64,000 bases of DNA from Oscillospiraceae bacterium (GCA_015064505.1 SVSB01000001.1:1-64000), one strand, 5' to 3'; positions 7,898 through 16,997 are shown, counted from the stretch's first letter. Notes: generated by a model not told the origin, from the sequence alone. Translations and numbers: made by a program.

Positions 7898-9019
7898 ATG
7901 AAAAGATTTAATAGTTTAATTATCATTTTGCTGTGCGCACTGCTTGCGTTTCCCCGCGGGGTAATTGGGGCAGATGAAAGCACACGGGTATCTGCCCGCG
8001 CCGCCGTGCTTTACGATCCCCTCGGCGGCAAATGGCTTTATGAAAAAAACGCGGATACTCAAATGCCCATGGCAAGCACCACCAAGGTAATGACCGCCAT
8101 GGTTGCTCTCCGCCTTCTGGATCTTGACGCTGTATACGAAATACCGCCCGAGGCTTGCGGAAAGGAGGGTTCTTCCCTCTATCTTCAAAAAGGCGACAAA
8201 TTAAGCGTGCGGGATCTGTTGTACGGGCTTTTACTGCGCAGCGCAAACGACGCCGCCTCCGCTCTTGCCGTTCTTGCCTGCGGCTCCGAGGAGGCGTTTG
8301 CAAAGGAAATGAACGCCGAGGCGCGCCGTCTGGGTCTTAAGAACACAAGCTTCAAAAATCCCCACGGACTTGACGCAGAGGGGCATTACAGCTGTGCGAG
8401 AGATCTTGCCCTTATCCTTTCTGCGGCAATGGAGGACGAACGCTTTGCCGAGATCTGCAAATGCACGAAGTACACCGTTACACTTGAAGGGCGTGCGCAG
8501 GTGCTTTACAATCACAACAAGCTGCTTAATATGAGCGGCGACGTAGTGGGCGGCAAGACCGGCTTTACCAAAAAAAGCGGCAGATGTCTCGTTTCCGCCG
8601 CAGAGCGGAACGGAGTGCACCTTATTGCCGTCACCTTATCGGCGCCCGACGATTGGAACGATCATCTGCGGCTTTTTGATATGGGATTTGCCTCCCTTGA
8701 AAGGCGGCAGATAATTTCGGTAAACGACGCCCTGTACGTTGACGTGGCGGGCGGCACCAAGGACAAGCTACGCTGCAGACCCACGGACGATCTTTTTGCC
8801 GTTACGGAAAAGAACGCTACCGTTACCTGCGACGTACTGCTTCCCTCCGTTATCTTTGCACCCGTAAAAAAGGGCGATACCGTGGGCATCATCGTTGCGT
8901 ACGACGGCGACGTGATATTAGGCAAAATATGCCTTGCGGCAGACGAGGATACAGAAACAAAGGAAGATATCAAGCCCCGTTCCCTTTTAGACAAATTGCG
9001 GGAGCTTTTCAAAAAATGA
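7898..9019 (+). CDS. D-alanyl-D-alanine carboxypeptidase (DacF/PBP5 family)
   Basis: Secreted or membrane-tethered enzyme that removes the terminal D-Ala of peptidoglycan stem peptides. I chose the ATG at 7898 because it gives a clean signal peptide (MKRFNSLIIILLCALLAFP); an upstream TTG at 7880 would put charged residues ahead of it. Active-site motifs are all present: STTK (60-63), SAN in LLRSANDAAS and KTG in GGKTGFTKKSG. The C-terminal beta domain (about 270-370) ends in a basic amphipathic LLDKLRELFKK, typical of membrane anchoring. 373 residues, normal. The position behind ytfJ fits DacF, a sporulation-associated member, but a vegetative PBP5 role is equally possible. Confidence 0.92.
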   Translation: MKRFNSLIIILLCALLAFPRGVIGADESTRVSARAAVLYDPLGGKWLYEKNADTQMPMASTTKVMTAMVALRLLDLDAVYEIPPEACGKEGSSLYLQKGDKLSVRDLLYGLLLRSANDAASALAVLACGSEEAFAKEMNAEARRLGLKNTSFKNPHGLDAEGHYSCARDLALILSAAMEDERFAEICKCTKYTVTLEGRAQVLYNHNKLLNMSGDVVGGKTGFTKKSGRCLVSAAERNGVHLIAVTLSAPDDWNDHLRLFDMGFASLERRQIISVNDALYVDVAGGTKDKLRCRPTDDLFAVTEKNATVTCDVLLPSVIFAPVKKGDTVGIIVAYDGDVILGKICLAADEDTETKEDIKPRSLLDKLRELFKK

Positions 9020-9032
9020 GGATATATCACCT

Positions 9033-9752
9033 ATGGAAAAAATGAGATTGCAAAAATTCTTCAGCGAGTGCGGCGTGATGTCACGCCGCGCCGCCGAAGC
9101 CGCCATTCTTGACGGCAGAGTCAGGATAAACGACCGCGTGGCCGAACTCGGGGAAAGCGTGGATCCCCGCAAGGACACCGTATATCTTGACGGCGAGCCC
9201 GTGGAACGCCGCACGGCGGAATATTCCTACTATATGCTCCACAAGCCCCGCGGCTACATAACCACCCTTTCCGACGAAAAGGGCAGAAAATGCGTAACCG
9301 AGCTGCTTGAGGATATTGAGGAGCGAGTCTACCCCGTTGGCAGACTTGACTATAACTCCGAGGGGCTTCTTATATTCACAAACGACGGTGCCCTTGCAAA
9401 CAAGCTTATGCATCCCGGTCACGGAGTAAAGAAGACATATATCGTGGTATCCGACTCCGCCATAGACGACGTTAAGGCAATGGAGCTTGCAAAGCCCGTT
9501 GAAAGCGACGGTGAGAAGCTGAAGGCGGATTCCGTTGAGCTTATCTCCCCCGGGGATAAGCATTCGGTGCTTAAGATCGTTCTCTCCGAGGGCAAGAACC
9601 GCGAGATCCGACGCATTTTTGAAGCAAACGGGCTTACGGTTCGCCGTCTTAAGCGCGTTGCAATGGGCAAGCTGGAGCTTGGCGAGCTGAAGAAGGGCGA
9701 AGTACGCCCCCTGACCGCCAAGGAGATCGCATATCTGAAGTCTATTAAGTGA
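9033..9752 (+). CDS. rluB: Pseudouridine synthase, RluB/RsuA family
   Basis: 239 residues: an S4 RNA-binding domain (MRLQKFFSECGVMSRRAAEA, about 4-50) and the RsuA-type catalytic domain with the active-site Asp in VGRLDYNSEGLLIFTNDG (about 106-123). It isomerises a uridine in rRNA, probably of helix 90 region if it is RluB; the exact target cannot be told from sequence. A second start (ATG at 9042) would remove three residues. It follows the carboxypeptidase by 13 bases. Confidence 0.92.
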   Translation: MEKMRLQKFFSECGVMSRRAAEAAILDGRVRINDRVAELGESVDPRKDTVYLDGEPVERRTAEYSYYMLHKPRGYITTLSDEKGRKCVTELLEDIEERVYPVGRLDYNSEGLLIFTNDGALANKLMHPGHGVKKTYIVVSDSAIDDVKAMELAKPVESDGEKLKADSVELISPGDKHSVLKIVLSEGKNREIRRIFEANGLTVRRLKRVAMGKLELGELKKGEVRPLTAKEIAYLKSIK

Positions 9753-9761
9753 GGTATAAAA

Positions 9762-10169
9762 ATGTTTGACATATTAAGCGTTCAGAATAAAGACGAGCAA
9801 AAAAATTACGCCGCGCTTTGCGGCACCGAATATCTTGCGGATGCCCTTGCTTACTCCCTTACGGTGGACGGCGTTTTCGCGGGCGTTTGCCAATTCCGCA
9901 TCGGCGCGGGCGTTGGCGAGATCGTCAGCCTTGATAAGGTGGCGTCCTTTGAAGGCAACGCAGACGGCTCTGCCGATCAGTATCTTGCGGCGCTTTGCCG
10001 CACCGCTCTCTCCTTTTTGGAGCTTATAGGCATTACCGACGCAGTATACGCAGGTGCCGAAAAGAGCCGCGCGCTGATGCTTATGTCCGGCTTCAAGGAA
10101 GCGGAGGACGGCAAATGGCGCACCAATCTGAAGGAGCTTTTTGCTCACTGCCCCTCAGAAGGTAAATAA
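9762..10169 (+). CDS. Unrecognised small protein, possibly GNAT-like
   Basis: 135 residues. The central segment with two predicted beta strands (FAGVCQFRI, GVGEIVSLDKVASF) and the C-terminal LMSGFKEAEDGKWRTNL look like the last strand and 'GF' turn of acetyltransferase (GNAT) folds, but the acetyl-CoA loop motif (R/Q-x-x-G-x-G/A) is not seen, so activity is doubtful. It follows rluB by 9 bases and is the last gene before a strong terminator, so it belongs to the same transcript. Confidence 0.55.
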   Translation: MFDILSVQNKDEQKNYAALCGTEYLADALAYSLTVDGVFAGVCQFRIGAGVGEIVSLDKVASFEGNADGSADQYLAALCRTALSFLELIGITDAVYAGAEKSRALMLMSGFKEAEDGKWRTNLKELFAHCPSEGK

Positions 10170-10177
10170 CAAAAAAC

Positions 10178-10216
10178 GACCCGAAGAAACAAGCTTCTTC
10201 GGGTCATTTTTCTTTT
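10178..10216. terminator. Bidirectional intrinsic terminator
   Basis: GACCCGAAGAA (10178-10188) pairs with TTCTTCGGGTC (10195-10205). A T-run follows on the plus strand (10207-10216), and an A-run precedes it, so it also works for the convergent RNase gene. Confidence 0.9.
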
Positions 10217-10674
10217 GCGCCGTACAGAAGCTGAAAGCTTCCGTAATGATCGTCCGTGTAAAATATCAATCCGTCGTTGGAATATACTATCCGCCTTGCT
10301 CCGCGGCTGTCTTTTCTCAGGGTGCCGATATCGCATTCAAAATACTGCCTGCCGCTTTTTTCGGGCAAACGTCCCTCGCGGTTATTAAAAACGTCGCCGC
10401 CGATGCATTTTCCGGGGGCGTATTCCTCAAGCCCTCCGCCGCGCCAGCCAAGCTCGTAGGCCTCTGCCTTGGTTATAAAATTGTCGGGCAATCTTCCGTA
10501 AACGTGAATGTAGAGGGCAACCTCGTCCCTCTCCGTGTAGCTTCCGTCCTCGTCAATTGCGCAAACAACGCCGTAAAAATCCTCCGTAGCGGCATCTCTG
10601 CCGCATGAAAACAGAGCGCCAACAAGGCACAAAAGCGCAAGTAAAAGCGCCGCAAATCTGAAACTCTTCTTCAT
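10204..10674 (-). CDS. Secreted barnase-family ribonuclease, lipoprotein signal
   Basis: 156 residues with a lipoprotein signal (LVGALFSCG), then a domain very close to barnase: ITKAEAYELGW, APGKCIGGDVFNNREGRLP, KSGRQYFECDIG, RRIVYSNDGLIFYTDDHY. The three catalytic residues of barnase (Glu73, Arg87, His102) have counterparts in FECDIG, RRIVYS and TDDHY, so it should be an active guanyl-preferring RNase. I chose the ATG at 10672-10674 behind an AGGAG; a longer reading would run into unrelated sequence. Clostridial homologues are often annotated simply as ribonuclease. No barstar-type inhibitor gene is visible in this window. Confidence 0.92.
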   Translation of the reverse strand: MKKSFRFAALLLALLCLVGALFSCGRDAATEDFYGVVCAIDEDGSYTERDEVALYIHVYGRLPDNFITKAEAYELGWRGGGLEEYAPGKCIGGDVFNNREGRLPEKSGRQYFECDIGTLRKDSRGARRIVYSNDGLIFYTDDHYGSFQLLYGAKEK

Positions 10675-10693
10675 ACCGTCTCTCCTTTCGTTT

Positions 10694-10722
10694 ATTTTAT
10701 CACACTGCGTTTGCCAAATCAA
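10694..10722 (-). promoter_or_regulatory. Promoter of the barnase-like gene
   Basis: TTGATT (complement of 10717-10722), 17-base spacer, TAAAAT (complement of 10694-10699), 20 bases before the start codon. Confidence 0.7.
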
Positions 10723-10786
10723 TAAGCTGATAAAAAATGTACTTTTCCACCCCTTGGAAACATAGATTATATCCAAGAGGTAGAAT

Positions 10787-12403
10787 ATGAACAAAACGAA
10801 AAAATTCCTTGGGGATGCCTTGGTAATGACGGCGGTATCTCTTATTATGCGCACCGTTGCCGTCAGCTTCAATTCCTATATCACCGCAAAGATAGGCTCT
10901 GCAGGTATGGGGCTTTATACCCTTATAACAAGCGTATACACCTTCTCTGTGACCTTTGCCACCTCGGGCATAAATCTGGGCGTTACTCGTACCGTAGCGG
11001 AGGCGCTTGCGGGAAAAAGATCCGTAAAAAAGGAAATGGGACGGGCGCTGCTTTACGCGCTGTTCTTCGGTTGCGTTGCGTTTTTTGCCCTTTTCTTCGG
11101 TGCTTTTTTCATCGGCAATACTCTTTTGGGAGACGTCCGCACTGTGAAAAGTATAAGGGTATTCGCCATCAGTCTCCCTTTTATTTCCCTCTCCTCCTGC
11201 TTTAACGGGTATTTCTGCGCCGTGCGCCGCACCTGGAAGAACGCCGCCTCCATGCTTTTTGAGCAAGGACTGAAAATATTTCTCTCCGTTGCATTGCTTA
11301 CGGTGCTTCTGCCCGCAGGCATAGAATACGCCTGCCTTGCGCTGGTGCTGGGAGGTGCCATTGCGGAAAGCGCCTCGGTGCTTTTTGCGTGGCTTTTTTA
11401 CCTTGGAGATAAAAGCAGACGTGAAAAAACCGCGGGAGACGAAGGAAGTCTAAAAAAGCTTTTTTCCATTGCCTTTCCCGTTGCTTTATCCGCGTACGTG
11501 CGCTCCGCTCTCGTTACCGTGGAGCACATGCTGATTCCCAGAGGACTGAAAAAATACGGAATGGCGGGGGATAACGCCCTTGCCGCATACGGAGTGCTTC
11601 AGGGCATGGCTCTCCCCGTGGTACTGTATCCCGCCGCATTTTCCACCGCCTTTGCGGGTCTGCTGGTACCGGAAATGACGGAATGCTACGCGTTTGCCAA
11701 TAAAAAACGCCTTGCCCGCCTTACGGAGAGGGCAATATATTCCATTCTTATCTTTGCCGTCTGCGCCTCGGGCATTATCGGAGCGGAGGCGTACAATATT
11801 GCCGATCTGCTGTACCCCGCAACGGATGCGGGGCGTTATATCCGCTGTCTTGCTATGCTTATTCCCGTTATGTACTGCGATACGGTGTGTGACGGAATAT
11901 TAAAGGGCACGGGGAAGCAGGTATATTCCATGGGCGTTAATATATTCGATGCGTCACTGAGCGTGTTGCTGGTTGCACTTCTCGTGCCGCGTTACGGAAT
12001 AAACGCGTATATGTACATCATAATCGGCTGCGAGGTACTTAACACCGCCTTAAGCCTTTCCTGCGTGCTGTATACCACCAACGCGAAGATAAACCCGTTT
12101 GCGGCTATAATGCCACCCTTTTGCGCCGTTTTTCTGGCAACGCGGGCGGTAAGAGAGTATTCTCTTGTGCTTACCCCCCTTTCCGATGGGGCGGAGCTTT
12201 TTTTGCGCATCACCGCCTCCGTAATTATCTACAGCGTAATAATATCCCTGTGGTCCCTTATTAAAAAAGCCTTGCCAAAGATAAGCGGATATGGTAAAAT
12301 AATAAGGATATCAACAAAAAGGCGGAGCACAGATGATCCTGATAATTGCGGAAAAGCCAAGCCTTGCGCGGAACATTGCGGGGGCTATCGGCAATTCAAA
12401 TAA
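10787..12403 (+). CDS. spoVB: SpoVB/MurJ-like polysaccharide flippase
   Basis: 538 residues with about fourteen hydrophobic segments, starting MNKTKKFLGDALVMTAVSLIMRTV, the pattern of the MOP-superfamily exporters. SpoVB moves lipid-linked peptidoglycan precursors during spore cortex formation; related YtgP/MurJ proteins do so in growth. Upstream, CTTGGA and TCCAAG arms (10762-10786 region) flank the expected promoter position. The 3' end overlaps topB by 71 bases in another frame, and the last 25 residues are hydrophilic and probably dispensable. Whether it is the sporulation or vegetative paralogue cannot be settled here. Confidence 0.88.
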   Translation: MNKTKKFLGDALVMTAVSLIMRTVAVSFNSYITAKIGSAGMGLYTLITSVYTFSVTFATSGINLGVTRTVAEALAGKRSVKKEMGRALLYALFFGCVAFFALFFGAFFIGNTLLGDVRTVKSIRVFAISLPFISLSSCFNGYFCAVRRTWKNAASMLFEQGLKIFLSVALLTVLLPAGIEYACLALVLGGAIAESASVLFAWLFYLGDKSRREKTAGDEGSLKKLFSIAFPVALSAYVRSALVTVEHMLIPRGLKKYGMAGDNALAAYGVLQGMALPVVLYPAAFSTAFAGLLVPEMTECYAFANKKRLARLTERAIYSILIFAVCASGIIGAEAYNIADLLYPATDAGRYIRCLAMLIPVMYCDTVCDGILKGTGKQVYSMGVNIFDASLSVLLVALLVPRYGINAYMYIIIGCEVLNTALSLSCVLYTTNAKINPFAAIMPPFCAVFLATRAVREYSLVLTPLSDGAELFLRITASVIIYSVIISLWSLIKKALPKISGYGKIIRISTKRRSTDDPDNCGKAKPCAEHCGGYRQFK

Positions 12404-14438
12404 GAAGAACGGTTACCTTGAATGCGGTGAATACCTTATTACCTGGGCATTCGGTCACCTTTTTTCCTTATGCGATATAGAGGAATACACCCCCGGCACG
12501 GAGGGGCAACGCTGGACCATGGATAATCTGCCCTGCTTTCCCGAGGAATTCAAGTTCCGCATCAGAAGCGGCGCCGATAAAAAGCCCGATGCGGGAGTTG
12601 AGAGGCAGTTTGGCGTTATACGCGCCCTTTGCAGAAGGAGCGACGTTACCACCATAGTAAACGCTGGCGACTCCGACCGCGAGGGAGAGATAATCGTGCG
12701 TCTGTGCGTAGATAACGCCATGCGCGACGCAGAAAAAAAGCCCGTGTGCCGTCTTTGGCTTCCCGACCAGACCCCCCAGACCATCAAGGCCGCCATTGAG
12801 GAGATGCGCTCTGACAGTGAATACGACAATCTGGCAAACGAGGGCTTTGCCCGCACCTATATAGACTGGCTCTACGGCGTTAATCTCACCCGTTACGCAA
12901 CCCTGAAAACGGGATCTCTTCTGCGCGTCGGCAGAGTTATCGTGCCCATCGTTAAGGCGATATACGACCGCGACATGGCAATACGCAACTTCGTGCCCGA
13001 GAAATACTTCGTGATCCGAAGCTGCGAAAAGACCAACGGCGAGGACGTGGAGCTTGTCAGCAAGGAGAAATTTGCGGGCGACAAGCTTGGGGAGGCACAG
13101 GCGGCGTGCGACAGATACAACGCCGAAACCGCAGTTGTCACCTCCGTCAAAAAGAAACGCGACGTGCTTCAGCCCGGTAAGCTCTATTCCCTCTCAAAGC
13201 TCCAGAGTATGCTTGGCAAAAAATACAAGATGCCCATGGAAAAAAGCCTTGAGGTACTGCAAAAGCTTTACGAGGACGGATACGTAACCTATCCCCGTAC
13301 CAACTCCGAGTATCTGGCGACGGCGGAGCAGGGCAAGATGAAGAAGATAATCGAGGGCGTCAGCAAGCTGGGATATCCCGTACAGTTCCGCTTCTCAAAG
13401 ACTATCTTTGACGATAAGAAAATAGAAAGCCACTCTGCCCTTACCCCTACCTATAAGATACCCGACGTAAAAAGTCTTACGGAGGACGAAAAGAAGGTAT
13501 ATTCCGCCATATTCCGCCGCTTCGTTGCGGTATTCTGCGCAGAGGAATGCAAGGTGGACAAGACCACCATCACTATCGCCGTCGGGGAGCTTGAGGAGTT
13601 TACCCTCAAGGGAATGATGATAGCGGAGCCCGGCTGGACGAAATACGACGATTACGATAAAAAGGACAAGGTGCTTCCCTCTCTAAATAAGGGAGATACG
13701 GTAAATATCTGCTTCAAGCCCCAGGAAAAGGAAACCACGCCCCCGAAGCACTATACCATAGAAACCCTGAACAATTATCTGAAAAACCCTTTCCGCGAAG
13801 AAAAAGCGGCTGCCGAAACGGAAAACGACGAGGAGGAATACCGCGCCGTTTTTGAAGGTCTTGAGCTTGGCACGGAGGCGACTCGCACGTCCATTATCGA
13901 CAACGCAAAGAAAAGCGGCTACATAGAGCTGAAAAAGGACGTTTACCGCATTCTGCCCGGCGGAGAATTCCTTATTGAATCCCTTATCCGTATGGGCATT
14001 TCAATGGATAAGTATAAGACCGCCGAGCTCGGCAAGGCGCTGAAAAAGGTATTTCGAGGGGAAATCGAGGTAAAGGACAGCGTTAAGATAGCGGAGGACG
14101 AGATCGCCGCAGTATTTGAGCACAAAAACCTCCCCACCGACAGTGATGACGGTATTATGGGCGATATTGCAGGCAGATGCCCCCTTTGCGGAGGTGAGGT
14201 TCGCCGTACCACGTTCGGCTACGGATGCGCCAATTACCGCGAAAAAGGCTGTAAATTCGGCTTCAGGAACGTTATCTGCAAGCGTACCATTTCCATAGAA
14301 AACGCACGTCTGCTTCTCTCCGAGGGAAAGACCGCCCTTATAAAGGGCTTTATCTCCAAGGCAGGCAAGCCCTTTGATGCGTTCCTCACCCTTAAGGACG
14401 GAGAAGTGAAATTCGAATTCCCGCCCCGCGGATATTGA
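12333..14438 (+). CDS. topB: DNA topoisomerase III
   Basis: Type IA topoisomerase that decatenates DNA by single-strand passage. The 701 residues start with the Toprim strand MILIIAEKPSLARNIA; the metal site appears as NAGDSDREGE, and the active tyrosine is Tyr320 in YVTYPRTNSEYL. The C-terminal region has a zinc-finger-like CPLCGGEV..GYGCANY..GCKFGF (about 612-640), present in many clostridial TopB. The ATG follows AAAGGCGGAG and lies inside spoVB, so the two are co-transcribed. Confidence 0.96.
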   Translation: MILIIAEKPSLARNIAGAIGNSNKKNGYLECGEYLITWAFGHLFSLCDIEEYTPGTEGQRWTMDNLPCFPEEFKFRIRSGADKKPDAGVERQFGVIRALCRRSDVTTIVNAGDSDREGEIIVRLCVDNAMRDAEKKPVCRLWLPDQTPQTIKAAIEEMRSDSEYDNLANEGFARTYIDWLYGVNLTRYATLKTGSLLRVGRVIVPIVKAIYDRDMAIRNFVPEKYFVIRSCEKTNGEDVELVSKEKFAGDKLGEAQAACDRYNAETAVVTSVKKKRDVLQPGKLYSLSKLQSMLGKKYKMPMEKSLEVLQKLYEDGYVTYPRTNSEYLATAEQGKMKKIIEGVSKLGYPVQFRFSKTIFDDKKIESHSALTPTYKIPDVKSLTEDEKKVYSAIFRRFVAVFCAEECKVDKTTITIAVGELEEFTLKGMMIAEPGWTKYDDYDKKDKVLPSLNKGDTVNICFKPQEKETTPPKHYTIETLNNYLKNPFREEKAAAETENDEEEYRAVFEGLELGTEATRTSIIDNAKKSGYIELKKDVYRILPGGEFLIESLIRMGISMDKYKTAELGKALKKVFRGEIEVKDSVKIAEDEIAAVFEHKNLPTDSDDGIMGDIAGRCPLCGGEVRRTTFGYGCANYREKGCKFGFRNVICKRTISIENARLLLSEGKTALIKGFISKAGKPFDAFLTLKDGEVKFEFPPRGY

Positions 14439-14501
14439 CTCCCGTAGGGGACGGCTCCCAAGACGTCCCGCAGATACCTCCAAAGTTGATGCCGCTATAT
14501 A

Positions 14502-14530
14502 TTGACAAGTTCACAGATTAATGCTAAAAT
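14502..14530 (+). promoter_or_regulatory. Consensus promoter of asnA
   Basis: TTGACA (14502-14507), 17 bases, TAAAAT (14525-14530), 31 bases before the asnA ATG. Confidence 0.88.
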
Positions 14531-14561
14531 ATCCCCGTATTTTATTTTTTGGAAGTGTATT

Positions 14562-15566
14562 ATGAAAAACCTCTATATCCCCGAGGGCTACACGCCCGCA
14601 CTTGATTTGCGTATGACGCAGGTGGCTATTAAAAAGGTAAAGGACTTTTTTGAGCGCGACCTTGCCATAGCCATGAACCTTACCCGTGTTTCCGCGCCTC
14701 TCTTCGTTGAGGGCAACAGCGGACTTAACGATACTCTGAACGGCGTTGAAAGACCCGTGGGATTTGATATTTTCTCCGGCGAGAGCTTTGAGATAGTACA
14801 AAGCCTTGCAAAATGGAAGCGTATGGCTCTGCAGAGCTACGGCTTTGAAAAAGGCGAGGGCCTTTATACCGATATGAGCGCCATCCGCCGCGACGAGAAT
14901 CCCGATAATATCCACTCTATCTACGTTGACCAGTGGGACTGGGAGAAGGTGATCACCGAGGAGGATCGCACCCTTGATTACCTCAAGCGTGCCGTTCGTC
15001 ATATCTACGGCGCTCTTCACCACACGGAGATATATATTGCACAGGAATATAAGTTTATCGACCGTCTGCTCCCCGATCATATTTTCTTTATTACATCCCA
15101 AGAGCTTGAGGACGAGTACCCCGACCTCACCCCCAAGCAGAGAGAATACGAGATAACCAAGAAGCACGGCGCGGTGTTCATTGCCCAGATAGGCGGCAAG
15201 CTGAGATCGGGCAAGCCCCACGACGGACGCGCCCCCGACTACGACGATTGGTCCTTAAACGGCGATATCCTCGTTTACTACCCCGTGCTTGATATAGCTC
15301 TTGAGCTTTCCTCCATGGGTATCCGCGTTGACCGCAATTCCCTGCTTTCCCAGCTTGAGGAACGCGGCTGTATGGAGAGAACGGAGCTTCCCTTCCACAA
15401 GGCACTGCTGGAAAACAAGCTGCCCCTTACCATCGGCGGCGGCATCGGTCAGTCCAGAATGTGTATGTTCTTCCTCCGCAAGGCACATATAGGCGAGGTT
15501 CAGTCCTCCTATTGGTCTCCCGAGGTAAGAGCCGAATTCTTAAAGCGCGGCGTGGAATTGCTGTAA
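14562..15566 (+). CDS. asnA: Aspartate-ammonia ligase (asparagine synthetase A)
   Basis: Cytoplasmic enzyme making asparagine from aspartate, ammonia and ATP; related to class II aminoacyl-tRNA synthetases. 334 residues; recognisable blocks are ITRVSAP-like [37 protein letters not shown] and the nucleotide-binding end [17 protein letters not shown]. The ATG at 14562 is preceded by GGAAGTG and by a consensus promoter; an ATG in frame 60 bases upstream lies inside the -35 box and is rejected. It is followed after 4 bases by a small HTH gene. Confidence 0.96.
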   Translation: MKNLYIPEGYTPALDLRMTQVAIKKVKDFFERDLAIAMNLTRVSAPLFVEGNSGLNDTLNGVERPVGFDIFSGESFEIVQSLAKWKRMALQSYGFEKGEGLYTDMSAIRRDENPDNIHSIYVDQWDWEKVITEEDRTLDYLKRAVRHIYGALHHTEIYIAQEYKFIDRLLPDHIFFITSQELEDEYPDLTPKQREYEITKKHGAVFIAQIGGKLRSGKPHDGRAPDYDDWSLNGDILVYYPVLDIALELSSMGIRVDRNSLLSQLEERGCMERTELPFHKALLENKLPLTIGGGIGQSRMCMFFLRKAHIGEVQSSYWSPEVRAEFLKRGVELL

Positions 15567-15570
15567 ACAA

Positions 15571-15780
15571 ATGATAGTTTTTGATAGACTATGGAAGACG
15601 ATGGAGCACAAAGGAGTAAGCACCTATGTGCTGCGGGAAAAATGCGGCATTGACAGCAAAACGATCCGCAGATTGAAATCGAACGAAAATATCGAAACAA
15701 AAACCATCGACAAGCTCTGCACCTTTCTTGAATGCGGCATCGACGATATTGCCGAGTTTATAAAAAGCGAAAACAAATAA
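15571..15780 (+). CDS. Small Cro/CI-type helix-turn-helix protein
   Basis: 69 residues composed almost wholly of one HTH domain: GVSTYVLREKCGIDSKTIRRLKSNENIETKTIDKLC (about 14-49), ending in CGIDDIAEFI, the pattern of YozG-like XRE regulators. The start, immediately after asnA, may be ATG or the internal ATG at residue 11. Placement between asnA and a strong terminator suggests co-transcription with asnA; its target is unknown. Confidence 0.82.
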   Translation: MIVFDRLWKTMEHKGVSTYVLREKCGIDSKTIRRLKSNENIETKTIDKLCTFLECGIDDIAEFIKSENK

Positions 15781-15784
15781 TATT

Positions 15785-15812
15785 GCGCCCCGTGAGAAAA
15801 CTCACGGGGCGC
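15785..15812. terminator. Intrinsic terminator after asnA-HTH
   Basis: GCGCCCCGTGAG pairs perfectly with CTCACGGGGCGC around an AAAA loop; the plus-strand tail is CGCTTTATCTTT, only moderately T-rich. It also faces the end of hprK. Confidence 0.7.
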
Positions 15813-15853
15813 CGCTTTATCTTTATCTATTTTCTTTTATCTTGGGTCTCCCC

Positions 15854-16795
15854 TTATCTTTCCTCGCTCTTGCCCTCATAAATGCCCATAAGGCGCTTAT
15901 TGAACTCCTCTGCGGTGTTATAGCCCATCTTCTTCTGGCGGTTGTTCATTGCCGCTATCTCAAGAATTACAGCAAGGTTACGTCCGGGACGGACGGGAAT
16001 GGTGATGGTGGGGATATTGATTCCCAGAATATCAGTCGTTTCGTTATCAAGGCCGAAGCGGTCGTACATCTTATTCTGATCCCAATGCTCCAGCTTGATG
16101 ATAAGGTCGATCTTCTCCGTCATCTTTACGGCACCCATACCGAATATACGGCGCACGTCCACGATTCCGATACCGCGAAGCTCTACGTAGTGGCGGATTA
16201 TCTCGGGCGCGGAGCCGACGAGGGCCTTTGCTGACACGCGCTTTATCTCCACGGCATCGTCGGCAATAAGACGGTGACCGCGCTTTACAAGCTCAATGGC
16301 GCACTCGCTTTTTCCGATGCCGCTGTCGCCGAGGATAAGTATACCCTCGCCGTATACCTCCACCAGCACTCCGTGGCGGGTGATGCGGGGCGCAAGGGCA
16401 ACGTTAAGATACGCAATAAGCGCCGCAAGGAACTGCGTTGTGGGTGAGGAGGTGCGGAGCAAGGGCACCTCGTAGGCCTTTGCCGCATCCATAAGCTCGG
16501 GATAAATGGAAAGATCCGTGGATACCACTACGGCAACGGGCTTGTGTGCAAAGAATTCGTTTAATCTGGTTGCCCGCTCCTCTTTGCTCATATTGCCGAG
16601 ATAATCGTGCTCTACGTGACCGATTATCTGCACTCTTTCCTCTTCAAAATGGTCAAAATATCCCGTTATCTGCAAGCCGGGTCTGTTCACTGCGTTGCAT
16701 TCAACGAAAATATCCTTTGCTTCACGGGGAAGATAGATCTCCTCCAGCGAAAACTCGGAAATAATATGATCAAGAGAAACTTTGATTTTTTCCAT
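15854..16795 (-). CDS. hprK: HPr kinase/phosphorylase
   Basis: Bifunctional enzyme that phosphorylates HPr on Ser46 and removes the phosphate, the sensor of carbon catabolite repression in Firmicutes. 313 residues: N-terminal regulatory domain (1-130), Walker A GDSGIGKS near 155, the catalytic capping loop and the signature VELRGIGIVDVRRIFG (about 200). The ATG at 16793-16795 has GGAGG 8 bases upstream; a GTG three codons earlier overlaps the ribosome-binding site. Preceded by a consensus promoter. Confidence 0.96.
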   Translation of the reverse strand: MEKIKVSLDHIISEFSLEEIYLPREAKDIFVECNAVNRPGLQITGYFDHFEEERVQIIGHVEHDYLGNMSKEERATRLNEFFAHKPVAVVVSTDLSIYPELMDAAKAYEVPLLRTSSPTTQFLAALIAYLNVALAPRITRHGVLVEVYGEGILILGDSGIGKSECAIELVKRGHRLIADDAVEIKRVSAKALVGSAPEIIRHYVELRGIGIVDVRRIFGMGAVKMTEKIDLIIKLEHWDQNKMYDRFGLDNETTDILGINIPTITIPVRPGRNLAVILEIAAMNNRQKKMGYNTAEEFNKRLMGIYEGKSEER

Positions 16796-16823
16796 TATCT
16801 GCACCTCCGTAGGTTATACTTAT

Positions 16824-16852
16824 ATTTTACATCATCACGTGCCCACTGTCAA
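16824..16852 (-). promoter_or_regulatory. Consensus promoter of hprK
   Basis: TTGACA (complement of 16847-16852), 17 bases, TAAAAT (complement of 16824-16829). Confidence 0.85.
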
Positions 16853-16917
16853 CCGTATGTTTTCCGCTAAAATACTAAACCGTTCGTTTATTTGGGGGCT
16901 TATTATACGAAAAAACC

Positions 16918-16946
16918 TTGAAATGTTCACATAAATGTTATATTAT
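16918..16946 (+). promoter_or_regulatory. Promoter of the foldase lipoprotein gene
   Basis: TTGAAA (16918-16923), 17 bases, TATTAT (16941-16946). Confidence 0.75.
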
Positions 16947-16997
16947 ATACAATGTATTATTATGTTCAAAAACTCCCATACGGGAAGGAGCGATAAA

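Noticed and set aside
10787-10872. Extended start for the RNase gene reaching into spoVB
   Set aside because: It would put a long stretch before the signal peptide and has no ribosome-binding site; the ATG at 10674 has AGGAG and a promoter.
14502-14561. Upstream ATG start for asnA
   Set aside because: It falls inside the -35/-10 promoter and adds residues not found in the family.
15571-15780. Small HTH gene as antitoxin
   Set aside because: No toxin-like gene neighbours it; it follows asnA and ends at a terminator.
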